From assembly GCF_011386835.1 (NCBI RefSeq), contig NC_088800.1:19316572-19380571 (forward strand): 64,000 nt of DNA, in the 5' to 3' direction. Each line of letters begins with the position of its first letter. The stretch's first letter is position 1. Below are positions 15,115-25,100 of this stretch, piece after piece. The position numbers and the translations under genes are program-made. This DNA comes from Chrysemys picta bellii. Lineage: Eukaryota; Chordata; Testudines; Emydidae. Below the pieces are notes generated by a model. That model made no database searches. It saw only the letters and a list, made by a program, of their open reading frames with translations, and was not told the origin of the DNA.

Positions 15115-15347
15115 TAAGTTTTAAACAAACAATTTAATACTGGTACACAGCGATGATGATTGTGAAGCTTGGCTGAGGTGGTGAAGTCAGAGGGTGGGAT
15201 ATTCCTCGGGGAATGCCTTACTGCTAAATGATGAACTAGCAATCGGCTGAGCCCTCAAGGCTTAACACATTATTTTTAATGTAGCCTCACACTCTACAAG
15301 GCATTATGAATGGAGGAGGGGAGACAGCATGACAGACCGAGACAGAG

Positions 15348-15378
<31 letters not shown>

Positions 15379-18300
15379 GTGTCAGAGAGAGAGATGCGCA
15401 TTGCCCCTTTAAGTACACTGCCTTTTTAAATAGATCAGCAAGTTGAGACAGCAGCTCCTGCCAGCAAGCTCCCTCCGTCCTGAGCCCTGCCGCGTGTCCC
15501 CCCTGCTCTTTGGAAATGGGGTAAGCGGGGTGCAGGAGGAGGAAGGAGGGGGACACCCTGACATTAGCCCTCCTTTCCTCCCCCGCACAGCAAGCAGGAG
15601 ACTCCAGAGAGCAGCTCCAAGGCAGAGGGCAGGAGCAGCACATGGCAGTTGAAGGAGGGACAGCTGAACTGCCAGCAATTGATAGCCTGCTGGGTGGCTG
15701 CTGCACAGGGAACTTAGGGGGGCTGCCAGTCCACCCTGGTTCCAAGCCCCCACCAGCAAGCTCCAACAGGCTGCTCTTCCTGCAAACAGTGGACAAAGCA
15801 GGCGGCTGCCAGACATTGGAGCATTGTGCAACTTTAAACAAGCATGTTCTCTAATTGATCAGCAACGTAACAATGAACTTACATTAACCAAGACGACTTT
15901 AAGTGAGGAGTTACTGTACAGTGGAGTTGCCAGTGGAGATGAGGAAGGGAGGATTCAATAGTGAATGAATGGAGTGTGCTAGCAACATATAGATGATTAT
16001 TTTACTTTCTATTCAAGAAATATCACAAATTTCAGAAAAATATAATCTCAATTATCTGAACATGAAGGGGCATTGAATACATTTGGAAATCTGAAGTAAC
16101 TTTTGATGCAGTTAATAGAACTCAGGAAAATTACCTTGTTTTGAATTACTGAGCTTCAGATAATCAAGGTTGTATATAACATGAAAGAAAAGTCAACTGC
16201 TACCTGTTATTGGAACATTAGTATTATATATTGCATTGTCACACTATAATAAAAGTAATTCACATGTAATGTTTGTTTTGTCCTATACAGTATCCCATAT
16301 GTCAAAAGGAAGAGTTGCTGGCTATTGGTCATGACATTTTCAGTTCTATATTCTCTTCTAATTCAGTGTCAGTCTTTTTCTAATCTGTACATTTCAATAA
16401 AGTGTAAAAACAGATCCCAGTGCATGAACAAATGGACAACTGAAATAAAGTCTGCTCTATACTATAAGCTGAAGGAACACTCTTACAGATTAGCCTGAAA
16501 GAGTCAAAGAGCAAGTTACTGCTTTCATGACTGAAATCTCAATCTCCTTTCTCTGAAAATGAAGATAGAAGACAGATATTGTCTAAACACTTGACTCAAT
16601 GAAAAAATATAAACATGCATGCCTAACTGGGCACTACCTGATAAATGATAGATCCTAAATGTAATTATGAAAAAAAATTATAAAATATTGTAATCATTTA
16701 TGATTTGTGTCACTTACCTTCTGCATATCCATTATATCATTATATCTTACAAGAGCAACTGGAATGGTTACATTTTGTACATCAGTCTTGTTACCTGAAA
16801 GAGAAGACTAAAACAAAAAACCAATATGAGAGGACTTGATAGCGTATTTGCAGAACTCAACTCTATATGCAAATTATCCTCTGAATGCCAGTATTTATGT
16901 TCACAAACAAAAATCAGCAGACACGATTCAAAGCTATAGAGAAAAACTCTCCGACATTTTACGGAAAACTATGCTACAGACACTGAAAGGCTGACATTAT
17001 AGACCCAGAGATGTTCTGGTAAATGTCTTATGATTTTATGTAGATAATCAAAACTCAATAGTTTGACTCTGATAACCCACCTTTTAGAACAAGTTTAACT
17101 CAGTTTTTTTAAACTAACAATTATTAATGATGATACACTATTAATATTGTATTTTGCTGTATAGAAATGTATTTGCGCAAACTGCAAATGCAAGAATAAT
17201 GTACATAAAAAGCTATCCAATATTTTAAAAGAGCAAGAAAAATAGGACATGCATGTCTGGCAAAGTGATAAGACATGATCTAAAAGAACTGTTCTTATCT
17301 TGCAGTTGTTACTGTCAATTTTTCTCTTTTTGTTCTTCTGTATTAGTTGATATTTTTAGTGATTTTGTTTTCTGTAGCAATGATTGTGTACAGGTACTGG
17401 ATTATATTAATGCTTAATAAAATGTAAAATTTTCACTTAAAAGATTATGCAACTAAAATTAGTAGAAAATAACAAAGATAACCCTTTTCATCTAGTAGTT
17501 TGAGTATATAAAATAGATGACCACAGAGGTCAAAATACAATAAATGCAACTGAGGCCTTGGCTACACTTACCCGGTAGTTCGGCGGCTGGCAATCGAACT
17601 TCTGGGTTCGACTTATCGCGTCTAGTCTGAACGCGATAAGTCGAACCCGGAAGTGCTCGCCGTCGACTGCGGTACTCCAGCTCGGCGAGAGGAGTACCGC
17701 GGAGTCGACGGGGGAGCCTGCCTGCCGAGTGTGGACCAAGGTAAGTTCGAACTAAGGTACTTCGACTTCAGCTACGTTATTCACGTAGCTGAAGTTGCGT
17801 ACCTTAGTTCGAATTAGGGGGGTAGTGTAGACCAAGCCTAAGACAATGTCACTTTAACAAAGATTAAGCCATAGAATGTTAGAACTTACTAGACCAGTTT
17901 TACTGGCAATCAGCAGTATTTTAGCACCATGACTTTGAGCAGTTCTCGCTTTATCCACAAATGTGCAGTTTCCCCTCATCACTACAACTGCCTTGTCCTT
18001 TATTACAAGAGTAGAAGGAACTTCAGAATTACTGCAGAACACTTTGGAGGTCAAGTTCTCCAAAGTACTGGAAGCCTATAAAAATCAAAAGTTATATAAA
18101 AGTTAAAACTAAAAATCAAAGATTAGTTTCCAATATGGTTTCTCCCATTTATTTATAAACACAAAAACATTTATTTACAGGGAGTAAATAGACCTACTAA
18201 GAAATATAATGGGATAGTTGACTCAGCAATGTGGACTCAAAATAGGAAATCAGTAGGGGGAGAGGAATAAACTTTCTGGGACATGTTCATGTGGGTTCGT

Positions 18301-21300
18301 TGCAATACGAAGATCACAAAAACAATTTAAAAAGTATAGAAATAAGCAACTAAGTATATTTGAGATTTCTGAACCAGTCCTAACCGTTTTACAGCCTATT
18401 CCAAGGCCAATGCTACTCTGTAAACTAGTCTTCAGAATAGGTTTATGATAAGCAGCAGACAGCAACTCTCTAAAGAATCCAACTATGTCATACACGAGTT
18501 TCACCAGCCAAAGAAGCAGTGACTCAGATACATATCCAAATTCTGGTTCTCTTGCAACACTCACACCAAGACAGTAGGCTAGCCCTAAAACAAAGTACTA
18601 GTAGTTTAAATAATTTTTCTGTATATTTAATTTTAGTTTTAAAAACATTTATTAAGTCATATTTAAAAAAAAAGCTGTTTTCTTTGGCTAGTCAAGTTAT
18701 GTTTGGCACAGTAGGTCCTTGACAGAAAAATGGCTGTTACACTTCCCCTGGTTTTGTACAGAGTCAGCCTTGTTTATGAATCATAGAATATCAGGGTTGG
18801 AAGGGACCTCAGGAAGTCATCTAGTCCAAACCAGGACCAATCCCCAGACAGATTTTTGCCCCAGATCCCTAAATGGCCCTCTCAAGGATTGAACTCACAA
18901 CCCTAGGTTTAGCAAGCCAATCAAGGGAAAGAATATTTCTCTTGATTATTTCCAAACCTATAGCATTTACCAATCACATCAAGGGTAGCAAAAGGAAAGG
19001 AAAAAAAACGCTTTAACATATATATGTGCGATTTTTCTAATCTTGGCTCAAGGAGAAGTTTTGACCAAGAGTAAGGCATGGCGATATAAATTCCAAATAA
19101 TGATTAAAATGCTGCCACCTGAAAACCCATTTGCAAGTAAATATATTTTAACATTTTACCCAAATGCACATGCTGATCAATATTGGCAATTCTTGTTTTA
19201 AACAGATCAAGTTCTAAAATAAGGTGTATTCCATACAAAATCACTTCACTCAAAGTGTCTCCAAGAACACTTAACTAAAATATTTTTAAAATCTAGTTCA
19301 TTTTTCTCCATTTTGACAGTTATTTTTTTGAGATTCATTCAGTCTGGAAAACAACAAAAGTCAATTACACTTTCTTTTATAACCGTTTTAACTTTTTTTT
19401 GCCAAGAACTGACTTGATACTAAAATATCAGAGTTATGAACACTTGGGGAGTAGATGAGTGTTTAAATCTAAACATGAAACTTTGCTGATTATTTCTCTC
19501 AACTTTCATTAATGCATTTCAATATTAGGCTTTGAAAGGTTTTTTAAAAACATTAAAATTTGGTGTCTAAACAGCATGACAATATCATTTGGGATATTGT
19601 GGAAGTTGGGCTTACTCTTAAATATATATTCACAGTGCTAAATTTAAAAAATTCTTTTTTATGATTATTTTTGACAGCAAATAAGCAGTGGCACCCATTT
19701 AGAAGTTATCCTAATGAGAACATAGAACATAAGAACGGCCATAGTGGGTCAGACCAATGGTTCACCTAGCCCAGTATCCTATCTTCTGACAATTGCCAGT
19801 GACAGGTGCCCCAGAGGGAATGAACAAAACAGGTAATCATCAAATGGTCCATCCCCTGTTGCCCACTCCCAGCTCCTGGCGAACAGAAGGTAGGGACACT
19901 CAGAGCATGGTGTTGCAGCCCCGCCCTCCTGGCTAATAGCTATTGATGGATCTATCCTCCAGGAACTTATCTAGTTCTTTTTTCTTCGCCAAGCTGAAGT
20001 CCCAGTCTTTTTAATCTCTCCTCATACAGAAGCTGTTCCATATCCCTAATCATTTTAGTTGCCCTTCTCTGTTCCTTTTCCAATTCCAATATATCTTTCT
20101 TGAGATGAGGCAACCAGATTTGCATGCAGTATTCAAGATGTGGGTATACCATGAATTTATATAGAGGCATTATGATATTTTCTGTCTTATCTGTCTCTTT
20201 CCTAATGGTTCTTAATATTCTGTTAGCTTTTTTGACTGCCACTGCACATTGAGCAGATGTTTTCAGAGAACTATCTACAATGACTCCAAGATCTGTTTCT
20301 TGAGTGGTAACACCTAATTTAGACCCCATCATTTTGTATGTCTAGTACAGATTATGTTTTCCAATGTGCATTACTTTGCATTTATCAATACTGAATTTCA
20401 TCTGCCATTTTGTTGCCCAGTTACCCAGTTTTGTGAGATCCCTTTGTAACTCTTTGCAGTCTGCTTTGGACTTAACTATCTTACGTAATTTTGTATCATC
20501 TGCAAATTTTGCCGTCTCATTGTTTACCCCCTTTTCAGATAATTTATGAATATGTTGATCAGTATTTGTCCCAGTACAGACCCCTGGGGGATACCACTAT
20601 TTACCTCTCTCCGTTATGAAAACTGACCATTTATTCCTATCCTTGGTTCCTATCTTTTTATCAGTTACTGATCCATGAGAAGACCTTCCCTCTTATCCCA
20701 TGACTGCTTAATTTGCTTAAGAGCCTTTGGTGAGGGACATTGTCAAAGGCTTTCTGAAAGTCTAAGTACACTATATCCACTGGATCACTCTTGTCCATGT
20801 TTGTTGACTCCCTCAAAGAATTCTAATAGATAGGTGAGGCATGATTTCCCTTTACCAAAGCCATATTGACTTTTGCCCAACAAATTGTGTTCATCTGTGT
20901 GTTTGATAATTCTGTTCTTTATTACAGTTTCAACCAGTTTGGCTGGTACTGAAGTTAGGCTTACCAGCCTGTAATTGCTGGGATCGCCTCTGGAACCTTT
21001 TTTAAAAATTGGTGGTCACATTAGCTATCCTCTAGGCATCTGGGAAACTGATTTACATGATAGGTTACATACCACAGTTAGTAGTTCTGCAATTTCATAT
21101 TTGAGTTCCTTCAGAACTCTGGGTGAATATCATCTGGTCCTGGTGATTTACTACTGTTAAATTTATCAATTTGTTCCAAAACCTCCTCTAATGACATCTC
21201 AGTCTGGGACAGTTCCTCAGATTTGTCACCTAAAAACAATGGCTCAGGTGTGGGAATCTCCCTCACATCTCTGCAGTGAAGACTGATGCAAAGCATATTT

Positions 21301-22132
21301 AGTTTCTCTGCAATGATTTTATCTTCTTTGAGTGCTCCTTTAAGAACTTGATCGTCCAGTAGCCCCACCGATTGTTTAGCAAACTTCCTGCTTCTGATGT
21401 ACTTAAATTTTTTGATGTTCGTTTTTGAGTCTTTGGCTAGTTGCTCTTCAAATCTTTTTTTGGCCTTCCTAATTATACCTTTAAACTTGACTTGCCAGAG
21501 TTTATGCTTCTTTCTATTTTCCTCAATAGGATTTAGCTTCCAATTTTTAAAGGATGCCTTTTTGCCTCTAACCGTTTCTTAGTTGTTTAGCCACGGTGGC
21601 ACTTTTTTGGTCCTCTATGTTTTTTAATTTGGGGTATACATTTAACATAGCATTGATTTTACTCAGTAATTTCTCCTAGAAATTCCACTTGATCCAAAAC
21701 TGTTCTTGGTTTTATAATTCTTAGACAGTATAGCTACGTAACTACTTACAATGTTATCCAGGGTATTTGGAAGAGATACCCATGACGGATTGTAACTTAT
21801 GCAGTAATCCTTTGTTAATGGGGGTATCCCATTTCCAGAAGCGTGCAGGATTCCCTCCTGTGCATTTACCTACAATATGAAGTTTCTGCATTAGACAACA
21901 CAGTTTACACTATCAGTGGACAAATAATATTCTTCTAAATAAGAATAGGACAACTTAAAAGTTTCAATATCCAAAAAAAGAAATGGAACAGGTAACAAGA
22001 TTAACCTTGACAACTTGGTTTTGATTCTGTAATGCAGGTAGAAAAGTGGAAAACTGATCAGAGTTTGCATGGCTAATCATAGCAAGGAAACAGTGATGCT
22101 CAAGTACATTTCAGATGCAGCATATTCATTTT

Positions 22133-22191
<59 letters not shown>

Positions 22192-25100
22192 GAAGAGCAA
22201 CCTAAAGAGATAGAAACCTCCAGGAAAGCATTCTTACATTCTAAAGACAAGATTTTACATTCCCTTTAAACTGGAAAAAAGGTTATTAAAAACACAACTG
22301 ATATAGCCAGCATAGGGGATGTGGTGTACAAATTTATATTACAAGTCATGGGCTCCATCTTAAATACCTTCTCTCATGTGCATAGTCCTCACTGGGAATG
22401 CTCATCTAAATTTACTTTTGTGACCAGTAGATGTATGATTAAGCCTTATGTTTTTCCTGGAGTTACAGCAATTCTAAAGATTCAGTCTTGGCCTGGAAGT
22501 TTTGATTTGCTGGTTGGTTCGGGGGAGTTTTTCTTTTCTTTTTCTTTTTTTTTTTTTGTGGGATGGGAGAGAAGGGAGGATAAACACAGCACCCCATATT
22601 TGATTTAAATTTTAAACTTAATTCTAAATTGTGGGAATACTTGGTTGCAAATTATTTGGGCACCTGTAAATCAAAGAAGCTATATTTTATACAGGGTGGA
22701 TTTGATTTAGTCAGGAAGACTCGATTTAATCATGGATTTCTACATAAAAGTGCATGCTTGTTGGTTGATATAATGATTGTTTGGTTATTTCATTTACCAA
22801 AGGTAACTGAAGCAGATATTTATGAAGTCATTGGGAGGTGAATTATCTTCAATTCAACAGGTTAATCAATAATATTTGGAGGATTTTCTGGCCATGCTGT
22901 ATTAGGAGGAGATCACTAGACAGACATTTAAATTGTTTTATTTAACTACAACACAACGTTATGTATTCTGGATTTTTTTCTTCAACAGCAAACATATAAT
23001 ATTTTAACAAAACCAGCATATGAATTTTTGAATTTAGTTAAACATTCAAGCTTTTGAAACTTTTTGAAACTTTGCACTTTTAGAGAGAGATAAGGGATTG
23101 ACTGTGTACACAAATTTGCAGAGGAACAGTAGGGTTGAGGTCTGTTATTTCTCACCTCTATATATTTAAAAACATTTTTGCTGTTAACAAGCATGTTATC
23201 TCTGGAGACACAAATCCACAGTTTGAGAACTGCAAAACTAAGCATCTTTGATGGTATCTTCTAGACCGGGGTGGGCAAACTATGGCCCACAGGCCGGATC
23301 TGGGCCGTCAGCCGTTCTAAGCCGGCCCTCGAGCTCCCGCTGGGGAACGGGGTCTGGGGCTTGCCCCGCTCCGGCACTCCAGCCGGGAAGCAGGGTTGGC
23401 AGCCGCTCCACACGGCTCCCAGAAGCTGTGGCATAACCCCCCGTTCGACACTCCAGCCGGGGAGCAGGGTCGGGGGCCGCTCCATGCAGCTCCCGGAAGC
23501 TGTGCATGGCCCCCCCTCTGACGCACCAATGGGAGCTGCAGGGGCGGTGCCTGCGGACAGGGCAAGATGCAGAGTCACCTGGCTGTGCAGCCACGTAGGA
23601 GCCAGAGAAGGGACATGCCACTGCTTCCGGGAGCCTCTTGAGGTAAGCACCGCCTGGAGCCTGCACCCCTGAGCCTCGTCCCATGCCCCACCCCCTGCCC
23701 TAGCCCTGATCCCTCTCCCACCCTCTGAACCCCTCACCCCTGATCCCCAGCCCCAACCCAGAGCCTGCACCCCCAACTGGAGCCTGCATCCCTTCCCACA
23801 CCCCACTCCCCTGCCCCAGCCTGAAGCCCCCTCTTGCACCCCGAACTCCTCATTTCTGGCCCCACCCCAGAGCCTGCACCCCCAGCCGGAGCCCTCACCC
23901 CCTCCTGCACGCCAACCCCAATTTTCTGAGCATTCATGGCCCCCCATACAATTTCTATTCCCTGATGTGGCCCAGGGGCCAAAAAGTTTGCCCACCCCTG
24001 TTCTAGACTGAGCACTGAATCCCATTGGGAAGACAGAAACATTAACCTAAATAATCTATACAGAAGCTCTTGGAGCCCCATAAGATTGGGTCCCTAATCC
24101 ATGTACTATTGGAACTCATTTACAAAACTTTTCTTAAACATTACATGACTATATTGTCTCATACTACAAAATTAGAATTTATAATCCCTATTCCATAATG
24201 AGATATCAAAAAAATCTGATTTAAAGAAAAAAATCCATTTTTAAAAAAAATTTTTAAATCGTTGATTTTTATCCATCCTGATTTTATAGGATTTTTAAGA
24301 CAGGATTTTATAGTTTATACCATAATGTAATCCTTGTGAGTGTGTGTGCAGGCACAGAATTAAAGAAAAATTAAGATGCTAACGTCTGAAAACTGATTTC
24401 TGAAAGTGGTCAGTAACCAAATTTCATAATAATATTTTGATATAGCACTTTTCACCTGTATTTCTCAAAGCTGGCCACTAACTGACAGAGACAAAGAAGA
24501 ACTCCAGCTGTGGACATGTTACTGTATGGCAATTCCTATAATTATGTTTTGGCAAGATTGTTGGAGGGGCACATTAGAGGATGGATTCTGAAACTATATT
24601 TATTATAAATACTTAAAAGCCTTTTTTTTTTTAAGTTAAATTCTTAATTCCCCAGTTTTATACATACTTGATTAAATATAAAACAAATGCAGACTCATAA
24701 AATAGTCAGGTACTATAGGAATTTGTCCACAATAAAGGAAATATGTAACATTTCTTTTCCATGTTCCAGAAAAAGATCTATAATTTAAAAAAATTATATC
24801 TAGAAGGTGACTAATGAAAGAAAAGGTGTCATTTCTTGTTTCAGTTAGGTGTTGCCAGAAGAAAGTAATTGACTGGGAACTAAGGGAAATTATGCCATAA
24901 TTTAAAGCTGGTCATCTTGACTTTTCTTGAAAGAGGCACTTACCTTAACATCAGGAATGAATTAATAGAGCAAAAGGAGTCGGCGAGCCCTGTTGTAGGT
25001 TTTAGATTTTTTTGTTATCTGCCAGGTATAGACTTAAGCAATATTAATAACCAAGAGAGAGGTAGAAAAAAAGACGCTTGGAATTTGATGCCTGCCATGT

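Larger units (their letters stand above)
15001..15916. mobile_element. Pogo/Tigger-like non-autonomous element
   Basis: The ends are inverted: CAGTAACTCCTCGCTTAACG at the left, and CTTTAAGTGAGGAGTTACTG at the right. TA dinucleotides flank both sides (14,999-15,000 and 15,917-15,918), as for the pogo/Tc1 superfamily. The interior carries two CA repeats (15,076-15,112 and 15,349-15,375) and a GC-rich block at 15,440-15,800. No transposase motif is visible. Confidence 0.8.

Noticed and set aside
15287..15841. 140-184-codon frames containing CVCVCV runs
   Set aside because: The CV runs are translated CA microsatellites inside a pogo-like element. No transposase motif is present. The possible captured sequence is kept as a finding, not as a gene.
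23261..24025. Long open frame of 254 codons on the minus strand
   Set aside because: It lies inside a GC-rich hAT-type element with an 8-bp target duplication. The product is glycine/tryptophan-rich low complexity, and overlapping frames are open on both strands.
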